64,000 nt of DNA from DATFVA01 sp963815785. GTDB taxonomy: Bacteria; Bacteroidota; Ignavibacteria; Ignavibacteriales; Ignavibacteriaceae. The DNA lies in the NCBI GenBank assembly GCA_963815785.1, contig CAWFHZ010000018.1:71880-135879 (forward strand), read 5' to 3'. The notes under the pieces are model-generated. The model worked only from the letters and a program-made list of their open reading frames with translations, was not told the DNA's origin and ran no database searches. Below are positions 24,984 through 33,791 of the stretch, piece after piece. The number at the start of each line of letters is the position of its first letter. The first letter of the stretch is position 1. The position numbers and the translations under genes were made by a program.

Positions 24984-27900
24984 ATGAAAACCAGTTTCGA
25001 GCAAATAAGAAATACTTTTGATGATCTCTGGGTAGAACACGGTTATGGTAACCGTTTCCAGGGATTTCAAAACCTGATGCGTCTTCGTATAAGGGATATT
25101 CTTCTGGTTTCCAGTCTTTATGATCTTTACCTGTTTGAAGAAGACGGAAGACTTTATGAACTTATCAGGAATGAATACCAGGGATTAAATCTCAGTCACT
25201 CCCCGGAACTTACAAGAGTCTCAAGCGGACATGAGGCAATTAAATTAGCCAAAGAAGAAAAAAGATTCGATCTGATAATAACAACATTGCATATAGAAGA
25301 TATGCATGCAATAAATTTTGCAAAACTCGTTAGAGAATCCGATCTGAGTATTCCATTAATCCTGCTCGCACATGATAACCTTGAACTGAATACTCTTTTA
25401 CTTAATGAAGATACCTCCGTCTTCGATAAAATATTTGTCTGGCAGGGAGACTTTAGAATTATTATTGCTATTATCAAATTTCTTGAAGATAAAATGAATG
25501 TTGCACACGATACCAAGATGGTTGGAGTGCAGGCAGTTATAGCAATAGAAGATAACCTCAGGTACTATTCTTCATTTCTCCCGCTTATTTATACTGAAAT
25601 GCTTAAACAATCTCAGAGATTAATTTCCGAAGGAATTAATCTTTCTCATAAATTTCTCAGAATGCGTGCCCGTCCGAAAATACTTTTATGTTCAAGTTAT
25701 GAAGAAGCCTGGGAATATTATGAAAAATATAAGGAGTTTATTCTTGGAATTATTTCAGACATAGATTTTCCTCATCATGGAGAACCGGATCCGCGTGCAG
25801 GAATTGAGTTTACCGTAAATGTAAAAAAAGAACATACTGATATACCTATTCTGCTTCTTTCAACAAATGCACGAAATGAAATTGCCGCAAAAGAAGCCGG
25901 GGCAACTTTTATTATGAAAGATTCTCCTCTTCTGCTTAATGAAGTCAGGCATTTTTTAAATCACTATTTCAGCTTTGGTGATTTTGTTTTCAGAACATCA
26001 ACAGGTATTGAAGTTGGAAGAGCAAATGATCTACGGAGTCTGGAGGAACAGTTAAAAATTATTCCCGAAGACAGTATAAAATATCACGCCGAAAGAAATC
26101 ATTTTTCAAACTGGCTTAAGGCAAGAACCGAATTCTGGCTGGCGCATAAACTTCGTCCGCGGAGGGTAAGTGATTATCCGGATATTGAATCCCTAAGGGA
26201 TTATCTTATACATACTTTAAGAAATTACAGGCACAACAGGCAGAGAGGATTAATAACTGATTTCAGCAAAGATATTTTCGATCCGAATAGTACCTTTGCA
26301 AGAATCGGGGGTGGTTCCCTTGGTGGTAAAGCCAGAGGATTGGGATTCGTTAATACACTTATAAATAATTACAATGTCCGGAATCAATATCAGGATATTA
26401 AAATATTTGTGCCTGCAGGTGTTGTACTGGGTACGGAAGTGTTTGATCAGTTCCTGGACGAAAATGATTTGAGAACTTTTGCACTTAATTGTAATGATGA
26501 TGAAGAAATTACCAGGCGATTTGTAGAGGCTGACAGTTTTCCTGAGGAAGTATTAGGTGAACTTGCTGCTTTTCTGGATCTGATGCATACGCCGCTTGCC
26601 GTGCGTTCATCCAGCCTTCTTGAAGATTCACAATATCATCCTTTTGCCGGGGTTTACAAAACATACATGCTTCCGAACAACCACCATAACGCTCTTTCAA
26701 GACTGAACGATTTATTGAATACAATAAAAAAAGTTTATGCCTCTACATTTTACCAGGGAGCAAAAAATTACATCAGGTTTACTTCTTACAGACTTGAAGA
26801 AGAAAAGATGGCAGTAATTATTCAGAAGATGGTTGGAGAGGCATATGGTAACAGATTTTATCCTGATTTTTCGGGTGTGGCAAAATCGTATAATTTTTAT
26901 CCGCTGCCCCCGCAATTTCCGGTTGACGGGATTGTATCCGTTGCTCTTGGATTGGGAAAAACAGTTGTAGATGGTGGAAACACGGTCCGCTTCTGTCCTA
27001 AGTATCCAACTGATCTAATTCAATTTTATTCTGTTGAGGAATCGCTTAATACAAGCCAGAGAGAATTCTTTGCTCTACAGATGGAAAATAAACAGAGCTT
27101 TGAGTATTCAACACAGGATACCTTATTGAAACAATATCCAATTGAATCTTCTGAAATTGACGGAACGCTCGGATCTGTAGGCTCAACTTATTCACCTGAC
27201 AATGACGCTATTTCCGACGGAATTTCACGACCCGGAATGAGGGTAGTAACATTTGCACCTCTGCTTAAATATAAACTCTTTCCTCTTCCTGAAATTCTTG
27301 AACTTCTTTTGGATATGGGAACATGGGGAATGGGAACTCCTATTGAAATTGAATTTGCCGTAAATATGACTTGCGGAAAAGATAAGCCAAAGGAATTCGG
27401 ACTTTTACAAATGAGACCTCTGGTAATAAACAGAGAGTCGGATAACTTTAATATTGAAGATCTGGATAAGGACCAATTGATTTGTACCAGCACCCAGGTT
27501 TTGGGAAATGGAATTATTGATGATATTTGTGATATCATTTTTGTTGATCCAAATACTTTCGACCGATCAAAATCGCGTGAAGTTGCAAAAGAAGTCAGTC
27601 TCTTTAACTCAAAACTAATGAATTTGAACAGACCTTATCTTTTAATTGGTATGGGAAGATGGGGAACTCTTGATCCATGGCTGGGAATTCCTGTTAAGTG
27701 GGAACAAATAGCCGGAGCTAAAACCATTGTTGAATCCGGCTTTAAAGAATTTTCCGTTGCTCCTTCACAAGGTTCTCATTTCTTCCAGAATATTACCTCC
27801 TTTTTAGTAGGATATTTCACAGTTGATACGCACAAGCATGAAGGTTTTATCAATTGGGATTGGCTGCTTAAGCAGGAGCCGGAAGAAAAGAAAATATTTA

Positions 27901-27986
27901 CTAAGCTATTGCGTTTTGAAAAACCCGTAGTTGTTAAAATGAATCGTCACAAGAATAAGGGTATTATTCTTATGCCGGAAATTTAA
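24984..27986 (+). CDS. Receiver-like plus PEP/pyruvate-binding (PPDK_N) protein, copy 2
   Basis: This 1000-residue paralogue of the 20440-23421 protein has the same order: degenerate receiver (Ile-Ile-Thr-Thr-Leu-His again in place of the acceptor Asp), second receiver with Asp kept in Ile-Ile-Ser-Asp-Ile-Asp, helical linker, then PPDK_N domain with Gly-Gly-Lys-Ala-Arg-Gly-Leu, Ala-Val-Arg-Ser-Ser-Ser and Leu-Gln-Met-Arg-Pro-Leu. The tail again has Gly-Arg-Trp-Gly-Thr and Ser-Gln-Gly-Ser-His-Phe-Phe. It too lacks the Thr-x-x-Gly-Gly-x-x-x-His swivelling motif. The amino end is about 13 residues longer than in copy 1. A zinc-ribbon gene follows after 17 nt, so it is likely in the same transcript as the third dehydrogenase. 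Confidence 0.85.
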   Translation: MKTSFEQIRNTFDDLWVEHGYGNRFQGFQNLMRLRIRDILLVSSLYDLYLFEEDGRLYELIRNEYQGLNLSHSPELTRVSSGHEAIKLAKEEKRFDLIITTLHIEDMHAINFAKLVRESDLSIPLILLAHDNLELNTLLLNEDTSVFDKIFVWQGDFRIIIAIIKFLEDKMNVAHDTKMVGVQAVIAIEDNLRYYSSFLPLIYTEMLKQSQRLISEGINLSHKFLRMRARPKILLCSSYEEAWEYYEKYKEFILGIISDIDFPHHGEPDPRAGIEFTVNVKKEHTDIPILLLSTNARNEIAAKEAGATFIMKDSPLLLNEVRHFLNHYFSFGDFVFRTSTGIEVGRANDLRSLEEQLKIIPEDSIKYHAERNHFSNWLKARTEFWLAHKLRPRRVSDYPDIESLRDYLIHTLRNYRHNRQRGLITDFSKDIFDPNSTFARIGGGSLGGKARGLGFVNTLINNYNVRNQYQDIKIFVPAGVVLGTEVFDQFLDENDLRTFALNCNDDEEITRRFVEADSFPEEVLGELAAFLDLMHTPLAVRSSSLLEDSQYHPFAGVYKTYMLPNNHHNALSRLNDLLNTIKKVYASTFYQGAKNYIRFTSYRLEEEKMAVIIQKMVGEAYGNRFYPDFSGVAKSYNFYPLPPQFPVDGIVSVALGLGKTVVDGGNTVRFCPKYPTDLIQFYSVEESLNTSQREFFALQMENKQSFEYSTQDTLLKQYPIESSEIDGTLGSVGSTYSPDNDAISDGISRPGMRVVTFAPLLKYKLFPLPEILELLLDMGTWGMGTPIEIEFAVNMTCGKDKPKEFGLLQMRPLVINRESDNFNIEDLDKDQLICTSTQVLGNGIIDDICDIIFVDPNTFDRSKSREVAKEVSLFNSKLMNLNRPYLLIGMGRWGTLDPWLGIPVKWEQIAGAKTIVESGFKEFSVAPSQGSHFFQNITSFLVGYFTVDTHKHEGFINWDWLLKQEPEEKKIFTKLLRFEKPVVVKMNRHKNKGIILMPEI

Positions 27987-28003
27987 TGAGTTAAAAAATC
28001 AAT

Positions 28004-28201
28004 ATGGAAGAAGAAATTTCTAATATCCCTGAAACGTGCCCGCACTGCGGACACAAACTAAGTCCATGGCAGCAGGTTTTGTTGAAGGTAGACAGAGCAA
28101 TCACCTGTAAAAACTGCTGGTACAGGATTATACTGGAAACTGATCTGAAAAAAGATGCTTCAAATGATCAGGATAAATCATCAAAGTTTGAGGAAGACTA
28201 A
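28004..28201 (+). CDS. Small zinc-ribbon protein
   Basis: This 65-residue acidic protein has two Cys pairs, Cys-Pro-His-Cys near residue 13 and Cys-Lys-Asn-Cys near residue 43, spaced as in a zinc ribbon. The tail is rich in Asp, Lys and Ser and probably disordered. It is not a member of any family recognised here. Its position is striking: 17 nt after the second receiver/dikinase gene and 1 nt before the next dehydrogenase start. It is therefore translationally coupled to that enzyme and may be an accessory or regulatory subunit. That role is inferred from context only. Confidence 0.7.
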   Translation: MEEEISNIPETCPHCGHKLSPWQQVLLKVDRAITCKNCWYRIILETDLKKDASNDQDKSSKFEED

Positions 28202-28202
28202 A

Positions 28203-29450
28203 ATGGAATCTTATAATTCATTTCATGTTGCACAGCAGCAAATACTTGAAGCTGCAAAAATGCTGAACCTCGATGAGGCTACAACAAAACTTCTCAGTTT
28301 ACCCCAAAGAGAATTTAATTTTACTTTACATGTGAAGATGGATTCAGGTAAAGTAAAAATATTCCAGGGATATAGAATTCAATATAATTTTGCGAGAGGT
28401 CCGGCAAAGGGAGGAATCAGATTCCACCCTGCAGAAACTATTGATACAATAAGAGCTCTCGGATGCTGGATGACTTGGAAGACTGCGGTTCTTGATCTTC
28501 CGCTTGGTGGTGCCAAGGGAGGAGTTTGCTGCAATCCCAAAGAAATGTCAGATAGAGAGCTTGAAAATCTTTCACGCGAATATGTAAGGGCAATTGCTCC
28601 GATGATAGGTGTTGATAAAGATGTACCTGCACCCGATGTTTATACTAATCCTCAAACAATGGCATGGATGATGGATGAATATGAAACTATTATGAATCTT
28701 CATCACCCCGGTTCTTTTACTGATAAACCAACACAAATCGGGGGTACTGAAGGAAGGCGTGATGCAACTGCACGTGGCGGCGTAATTACTGTCAGGGAGG
28801 CATGCAAACAGTTAAACATAGATCCGCACGGTACTTATGCTATCCAGGGATTTGGAAATGCAGGGCAAAGAGCCGGACTGCTGCATCAGGAAATATTGGG
28901 TGGCGGAAAGCTGGTCGCTGTCAGTGATTCCAAGGGAGCAATTTATAATCCCGATGGTTTTGATACGAAAGAACTGGTTTCATTTAAATTGAAAAAAGGT
29001 TCAGTAAAAGGTTTTCCCGGTTCAAAAGAAATTAAACATGATGCAGTTCTGGCACTTGATGTAGATGTGCTTTATCCTGCCGCGTTGGAAAATTCAATTC
29101 ACCTGAATAACGCGAATGAAATCAAAGCAAAAATAATTTGTGAACTGGCAAACGGACCAACAACCCCGGAAGCAGATTTAATTCTCTTCAAAAAAGGGAT
29201 TCATATAATCCCAGATATACTTGCCAGCGCAGGCGGAGTCACCGTATCATACCTCGAGATGGTTCAGGACAAATATTCATTTTTCTGGGATGAAGAAACA
29301 ATTCATAAACTTGTTGATGAAAAACTCACAAAAGCATATTACCGTGTTGATGAAGCTATGAAAGAAAAGAAAGTTCATCCGCGGCTGGGAGCAATGGTAG
29401 TTGGAGTTGCCCGTGTTGCAGAAGCTTGCAAACTCAGGGGCTGGGTATGA
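28203..29450 (+). CDS. Glu/Leu/Phe/Val dehydrogenase, third homologue
   Basis: The start is taken at ATG 28203 (Met-Glu-Ser-Tyr-Asn-Ser-Phe), 1 nt after the zinc-ribbon stop, giving 415 residues; an ATG 48 nt upstream lies inside that gene and is unlikely. This is the shorter class of glutamate dehydrogenase (~415-430 residues), distinct from the two gdhA copies. It has Lys-Gly-Gly-Ile-Arg-Phe-His-Pro, catalytic Lys in Leu-Gly-Gly-Ala-Lys-Gly-Gly-Val, Asp in Val-Pro-Ala-Pro-Asp-Val, and a Gly-Phe-Gly-Asn-Ala-Gly Rossmann loop. NAD-linked glutamate breakdown is usual for this class, but leucine-type substrates cannot be excluded. It ends 30 nt from the convergent fourth homologue. Confidence 0.9.
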   Translation: MESYNSFHVAQQQILEAAKMLNLDEATTKLLSLPQREFNFTLHVKMDSGKVKIFQGYRIQYNFARGPAKGGIRFHPAETIDTIRALGCWMTWKTAVLDLPLGGAKGGVCCNPKEMSDRELENLSREYVRAIAPMIGVDKDVPAPDVYTNPQTMAWMMDEYETIMNLHHPGSFTDKPTQIGGTEGRRDATARGGVITVREACKQLNIDPHGTYAIQGFGNAGQRAGLLHQEILGGGKLVAVSDSKGAIYNPDGFDTKELVSFKLKKGSVKGFPGSKEIKHDAVLALDVDVLYPAALENSIHLNNANEIKAKIICELANGPTTPEADLILFKKGIHIIPDILASAGGVTVSYLEMVQDKYSFFWDEETIHKLVDEKLTKAYYRVDEAMKEKKVHPRLGAMVVGVARVAEACKLRGWV

Positions 29451-29479
29451 TCATCATTTAAATTTAAATACCAGTTCAA

Positions 29480-30910
29480 TTAAGGAAAAATTCCCAACGC
29501 CATATATGAAGTTGCAATTTTATCTATTGCATTTATAAAAGCAGCAGTTCGCAAATCAGGTATTTTTTTCCCTCCCTTATATGTATCTCTCATCTCGTTG
29601 TAAGCAGTAATCATTGTTTCCTCAAGTCCTGAATTTACAAGATCTTCTTCGCCTGCTCCATGAATTATTATTTTCTTTGAATAGGCATCTAATTTTTTTC
29701 CGATTGCAGTTTCTATCGATTCAACTAAAGTCTTGTTCAATTTTTCTTCATATCTTTTTCCCATTCTACCGAATCTTACATGAGAAAGATTTTTAAGCCA
29801 TTCAAAATATGATACTGTAACCCCGCCGGCATTTAAAAAGAGATCCGGAATTATTAAAACATTCTTTTTAAGAAGTATATCTTCGGCTTCAGGAGTAACC
29901 GGACCATTGGCTGCTTCAGCAATAATCTTGGCATTAATTTTTTTAGCATTCTCAATATTAATCTGATTTTCCAGTGCAGCCGGAATAAGAATATCACACG
30001 GAATCTCCAAAGCTTTGAGTGTATGTTTAATGTTCTTCGCCTTTTTAAAATTCAATATTGATCCCGTTTCATCCCTGTGTTTTTTTACTGCTTCAACGTC
30101 GAGACCGTTTTCGTTATAGATTGCTCCCTCGTACTCGGCAATAGCAATGATAACAGCACCATCCTCCTGAAAACATTTCCCTGTGTGATAACCTACATTA
30201 CCAAGACCCTGAATTACAATTTTTTTCCCTTCAATACCTTTTGTTAACCCTATTGCTTTCATATCTTCCGCCTGGTCTACAGCTTCTCTAACTCCATAAT
30301 AAACACCTCTTCCTGTCGCAGCTACTCTTCCCTGGACACCTCCCTGGCTAATTGGTTTACCGGTAACACAAGCGTAAGCATCAATCTGTCCGGGATTGAA
30401 AGCCGCATAAGTATCCGCAATCCATGCCATTTCTCTGCCGCTTGTTCCGTAATCAGGAGCAGGAACATCAATTCCGGGTCCGATAAAATTTTTCTTGATT
30501 AATTCGGCAGTATATCTACGCGTTATACTTTCTAATTCAACTTCAGAATATATTTTGGGATCAATTTTTACTCCACCTTTAGCACCACCAAACGGAACTT
30601 CAACGACTGCACATTTATAAGTCATAAGTGCAGCAAGTGCCATTACTTCATCCTGGTTTACAGAAAGGCTGAATCTTATTCCGCCTTTAACAGGAAGTTT
30701 GTGCTGACTATGTTCAACACGGTAAGCAGTAAAAACTTCAATTTTATCCTTTATCCTTACAGGGAATCGCATTCTGTAAACACTGTTGCAATACTTAATC
30801 TGATCAAGAAGTCCTTTAGGGTAATTTGTATAGCTTGCAGCCCTGTCGAAGTAATTTAATACATCATCAAAAAAACTATGTTTACGTTTTTCGCTTATAT
30901 CACTTTGCAT
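29480..30910 (-). CDS. Glu/Leu/Phe/Val dehydrogenase, fourth homologue
   Basis: This 476-residue enzyme converges on the third homologue. It has Lys-Gly-Gly-Ile-Arg-Phe-Ser-Leu-Ser-Val-Asn, catalytic Lys in Phe-Gly-Gly-Ala-Lys-Gly-Gly-Val, Asp in Val-Pro-Ala-Pro-Asp-Tyr-Gly-Thr and Rossmann Gly-Leu-Gly-Asn-Val-Gly. About 60 extra residues at the carboxyl end (Ile-Ile-His-Gly-Ala-Gly-Glu-Glu and after) set it apart from the third. It is transcribed alone. A weak relative of the shared upstream element (CGAAAAAGGATGA at 31021) lies 111 nt before the start, close to the spacing seen for copies A and B. Substrate is probably glutamate; cofactor is open. Confidence 0.9.
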   Translation of the reverse strand: MQSDISEKRKHSFFDDVLNYFDRAASYTNYPKGLLDQIKYCNSVYRMRFPVRIKDKIEVFTAYRVEHSQHKLPVKGGIRFSLSVNQDEVMALAALMTYKCAVVEVPFGGAKGGVKIDPKIYSEVELESITRRYTAELIKKNFIGPGIDVPAPDYGTSGREMAWIADTYAAFNPGQIDAYACVTGKPISQGGVQGRVAATGRGVYYGVREAVDQAEDMKAIGLTKGIEGKKIVIQGLGNVGYHTGKCFQEDGAVIIAIAEYEGAIYNENGLDVEAVKKHRDETGSILNFKKAKNIKHTLKALEIPCDILIPAALENQINIENAKKINAKIIAEAANGPVTPEAEDILLKKNVLIIPDLFLNAGGVTVSYFEWLKNLSHVRFGRMGKRYEEKLNKTLVESIETAIGKKLDAYSKKIIIHGAGEEDLVNSGLEETMITAYNEMRDTYKGGKKIPDLRTAAFINAIDKIATSYMALGIFP

Positions 30911-31315
30911 TTTTACACCGTCATTTTTTAATTTTGATTGAAGTTACGTATTAAATCAATATCTGCAAAACGGTCAGGTCAAATTCTGATGACTAGTACA
31001 AAAGTTTCACTAAAAAATTTCGAAAAAGGATGACAGACTATCACTAAAATCCATTACTTATTTATGAAAATAAGACTAATCTTATTTTCTGTTCACCATT
31101 AAAGTCTGAGGGGTTATTTAAGCCGGGATATCCAAGCAACGTGAGAAGGAATACTTAAATTCGGTTACTTAATGAATTGAAATCAAATTCAGAACAGCTT
31201 AAACTTGGAAATCCTCCTATTGATTTTATGAGAGCAAAATTTTCTTATTTATATTTGGATGATAACTATCGGTTTCTTTAAAGAATTAACCCAGATAAAA
31301 GGATGAAAACAGCGA
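30911..31315. other. 405-nt gap between dehydrogenase 4 and the TPR gene
   Basis: It contains a 9-bp A/T-rich hairpin (AAAATAAGA and its complement, about 31068-31089) and the CGAAAAAGGATGA string at 31021. On the plus strand there is also a short open stretch ending at the TAA at about 31278-31281 that reads Gly-Asn-Pro-Pro-Ile-Asp-Phe-Met-Arg-Ala-Lys-Phe and may be a gene remnant. No complete gene is seen. Confidence 0.35.
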
Positions 31316-31930
31316 ATGGCAAAAGTAATTCAATTAGAAACCTCCGTAAATTCCAGTCTCGGATATAAAAGAGCAAGGAAAAGAAAATCAAAGGAAAGGG
31401 AAACAGAAGGACAGCTTAATCTGTTCGCTCAGGCAGAGGCAAATATAATTCAGCTACCTTCACGATTTACACCTTTTGAAGAAGCTTTGTGGCTCGATGA
31501 AAAAGAAGATCCCGGTGCACAGGAGGCATACATTAAAGCAATAATTTTAGAAGACTGCATAGCTGACGCAAACTGTAATCTTGGAATTCTTGAAACACGG
31601 TCTGGGAATATTATAAAAGCATTTGCCTATTTTACAGAATGCTTAAAATTTGAGCCGCGTCATCTTGAAGCGCACTATAATCTTGCTAATCTTTATTTTG
31701 AACAGAATGATTACAGAGTTGCAAAACTTCATTACGAGATAGCAGCGGACATAGATCCGGAATTTTCAAATATCTACTTTAACCTTGCACTTGTGTATGC
31801 AATGAATGAAGAATTTGATGATGCGTTGAATGCTTTGATAAAATATAAATCTCTTGTTTCACCCGATGAGGGGAAGAAAGCCGATAGCTTGCTCACCAGC
31901 CTCAAAAAATCACTTACTGAAAAAAATTAG
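31316..31930 (+). CDS. Tetratricopeptide repeat protein
   Basis: This 204-residue soluble protein has a basic head (Lys-Arg-Ala-Arg-Lys-Arg-Lys-Ser-Lys-Glu-Arg at about 18-28), then about three to four TPR units from residue 60 to 190. Units show the Ala-x-x-Asn-Leu-Gly and Ala-x-x-Tyr-Asn-Leu-Ala-Asn-Leu-Tyr patterns, with Pro at unit ends (Glu-Pro-Arg-His, Asp-Pro-Glu-Phe). TPR arrays bind partner proteins. The strongly basic head might bind nucleic acid, but that is speculation. AAAGGATG lies before the start. Neighbours do not show which complex it serves. Confidence 0.8.
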   Translation: MAKVIQLETSVNSSLGYKRARKRKSKERETEGQLNLFAQAEANIIQLPSRFTPFEEALWLDEKEDPGAQEAYIKAIILEDCIADANCNLGILETRSGNIIKAFAYFTECLKFEPRHLEAHYNLANLYFEQNDYRVAKLHYEIAADIDPEFSNIYFNLALVYAMNEEFDDALNALIKYKSLVSPDEGKKADSLLTSLKKSLTEKN

Positions 31931-32167
31931 CTCAGAATTTACTTTAAGTGATTCTATTATATCTATTGTTTTTAAGTTTTTAATTTTCTACTTTGTTCTC
32001 ACTAAAAATTATTTTTGCGAAAGTTAGTATTTGATCTTTCAAAATAATAAAGTTCATTACTTCTTGTTACTTAATCTATCAGGAAACTGTTACCGTATTT
32101 CTGATCTGTATCCTTTAGTTACTTATTTCTCAGTTCAATAATCACTTAACAACCAATGAGGTTATAT

Positions 32168-32872
32168 ATGTTACGTTCAATTACTGTTCTTTTTTCAATT
32201 CTTCTGTTAGCTTCTATGTGTTATGCACAAAATGCACCTGAAGCCCCTTCGGGTTACAGGGCTGAACTTCAGCAAGGTACTTCTTTTACCGGATTTCAAT
32301 GGACTCCAGGAGTTGATAATTTTAATGGGAAATTGGCTGCTATAGTTCCAACTTATAGTGGTGAAGGCGGACTTGGACAAATGTCCCTGTACGGAATTAA
32401 GTATGGTTATTTTATCTCCAGCGGCTGGGCAGTTGGGGGAATAGTTGATTTCGGTTCTAATTCAACCACACAGGATATAACAGGCGGAGGACAGCAGAAA
32501 CATAGCGGAACAGAATTTGGAATTACCGGATTTGTAAATCACTATTTTCAGCCTAAATTTGAAAATGTTGCTGTATGGGTTGGAGCCGATATTTCATTTG
32601 GTTCAGTTTCCTCAACTGACGAAACAACAGGAACAAACCCATCTAAAACCGAATTGTCAGCCTCTTCACTTGGTGTAGGACTGGATTTTGGTGCACAATA
32701 TTTCATTGATAAAGGGTTTTCTTTATCAGCCAATTACCAGGTTGGATTTTTAAGTTTAAATCAGCCCGAATTAACACAAACCAATGGAAATGTTAGCACA
32801 ACAGTTAAGGGTCCAAGTGCTTCATGGTTTGGAACAATGACAGGCAGTCTTGGAATAAACTTTTCTTTCTGA
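32168..32872 (+). CDS. Outer-membrane beta-barrel protein
   Basis: The ATG at 32168 is preferred over one 12 nt upstream because ATGAGGTT then serves as ribosome site and the signal peptide begins Met-Leu-Arg-Ser-Ile-Thr-Val-Leu and ends Cys-Tyr-Ala-Gln. The mature chain (about 214 residues) has alternating hydrophobic strands with many Gly, Ser and aromatic residues and closes with Gly-Ser-Leu-Gly-Ile-Asn-Phe-Ser-Phe, the aromatic terminal strand expected of an outer-membrane barrel (about eight strands). Function is unknown. A strong terminator follows directly, so it is the last gene of its transcript and probably monocistronic. Confidence 0.8.
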   Translation: MLRSITVLFSILLLASMCYAQNAPEAPSGYRAELQQGTSFTGFQWTPGVDNFNGKLAAIVPTYSGEGGLGQMSLYGIKYGYFISSGWAVGGIVDFGSNSTTQDITGGGQQKHSGTEFGITGFVNHYFQPKFENVAVWVGADISFGSVSSTDETTGTNPSKTELSASSLGVGLDFGAQYFIDKGFSLSANYQVGFLSLNQPELTQTNGNVSTTVKGPSASWFGTMTGSLGINFSF

Positions 32873-32885
32873 TTTCTTTTATACT

Positions 32886-32914
32886 GAGCCGTCTTCAATG
32901 ACGGCTCTTTTTTT
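32886..32914 (+). terminator. Rho-independent terminator
   Basis: GAGCCGTC and GACGGCTC form an 8-bp stem around a 6-nt loop, followed directly by seven T. It begins 14 nt after the beta-barrel stop. Confidence 0.92.
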
Positions 32915-32950
32915 CTCTTCTAATTTTATTTCACTCAAACCCGATCTGTT

Positions 32951-33733
32951 ATGATATCATTAATTATTACCGTTTTAATCCTTTCAACAAATTTATTTTC
33001 CCAAACAACAGTAGAAAAAAAAGATTGGAAGTCTTTTTATGATGAATATAATGTGAAAGGATGTATAATTATTTACGATCTGAAAAAAGATCAATATTTC
33101 GTGTACGATAAAAAGAGGTCCGTGGAAACTTTTCTTCCTGCCTCAACATTCAAGATATTCAATTCACTTGTTGCCCTGGAAACCGGGGTAATAAAAGACG
33201 AAAACGAAGTAATTCCATGGGATAGTGTAAACAGGCAGTATGATAAATGGAATATGGATCAGACATTACGGACGGCAATAAAATATTCAGCAGTCTGGGC
33301 ATACCAGGTTATCGCCAGAAAAATCGGGGAAGAAAGGATGCAGCATTTTGTGGATTCAGCCAGATATGGAAACTGCAATATTAGCGGAGGTATTGATCTC
33401 TTCTGGCTTCAGGGAGGATTAAGAATTTCTCCCGCTGAACAGGTAGAATTTCTTAAACGATTATATTTTAATAATCTTCCCTTTTCGCAAAGAAGTATGA
33501 ACATTGTAAAGGATATTTTGATAAATGAAAAAACTGACAGATATATTCTACGAGGTAAAACAGGGTGGGCTGCAAGAGTTGAGAAAGGTATCGGCTGGTA
33601 TGTTGGATATCTTGAGGAGAATGGTGATGTTTATTTTTTTGCCAATAATATAGATATAAAAAATAATTCGGATGTTGAATCAAGAATTCCAATAGTTAAA
33701 AATATTTTTAAAAGTATGGGATTATTAAAATAA
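32951..33733 (+). CDS. Class D (OXA-type) beta-lactamase
   Basis: This 260-residue exported protein has a signal peptide (hydrophobic core at about 3-15, Leu-Phe-Ser-Gln end). All class D motifs are present: Ser65-Thr-Phe-Lys68 nucleophile and carboxylated Lys, Ser113-Ala-Val115, Tyr-Gly-Asn near 138, Trp-Leu-Gln-Gly near the omega loop and Lys203-Thr-Gly205. Length matches the family. It should hydrolyse beta-lactams or bind penicillin in the periplasm; the spectrum cannot be read from sequence. It is flanked by terminators on both sides and no mobile element is near, so it looks like an intrinsic chromosomal gene, not an acquired resistance cassette. Confidence 0.92.
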   Translation: MISLIITVLILSTNLFSQTTVEKKDWKSFYDEYNVKGCIIIYDLKKDQYFVYDKKRSVETFLPASTFKIFNSLVALETGVIKDENEVIPWDSVNRQYDKWNMDQTLRTAIKYSAVWAYQVIARKIGEERMQHFVDSARYGNCNISGGIDLFWLQGGLRISPAEQVEFLKRLYFNNLPFSQRSMNIVKDILINEKTDRYILRGKTGWAARVEKGIGWYVGYLEENGDVYFFANNIDIKNNSDVESRIPIVKNIFKSMGLLK

Positions 33734-33736
33734 AAA

Positions 33737-33764
33737 GCGGCATTCCGGCAATGGAACACCGCTC
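33737..33764 (+). terminator. Terminator after the beta-lactamase
   Basis: AGCGG/CCGCT plus ATTCC/GGAA(C) arms form an interrupted hairpin starting 4 nt after the stop, with a pyrimidine-rich tail (CTCTTTG). It is weaker than the terminator at 32886. Confidence 0.55.
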
Positions 33765-33791
33765 TCTTTGTGTGTGGTTGAGATGAAGATT

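Noticed and set aside
20440..27986. Phosphoenolpyruvate synthase genes
   Set aside because: Only the nucleotide-binding half is present; the swivelling His domain and PEP barrel are missing, and receiver-like domains are added.
32951..33733. Acquired resistance cassette
   Set aside because: No integron site, transposase or inverted repeats flank the beta-lactamase; terminators and composition match the neighbours.
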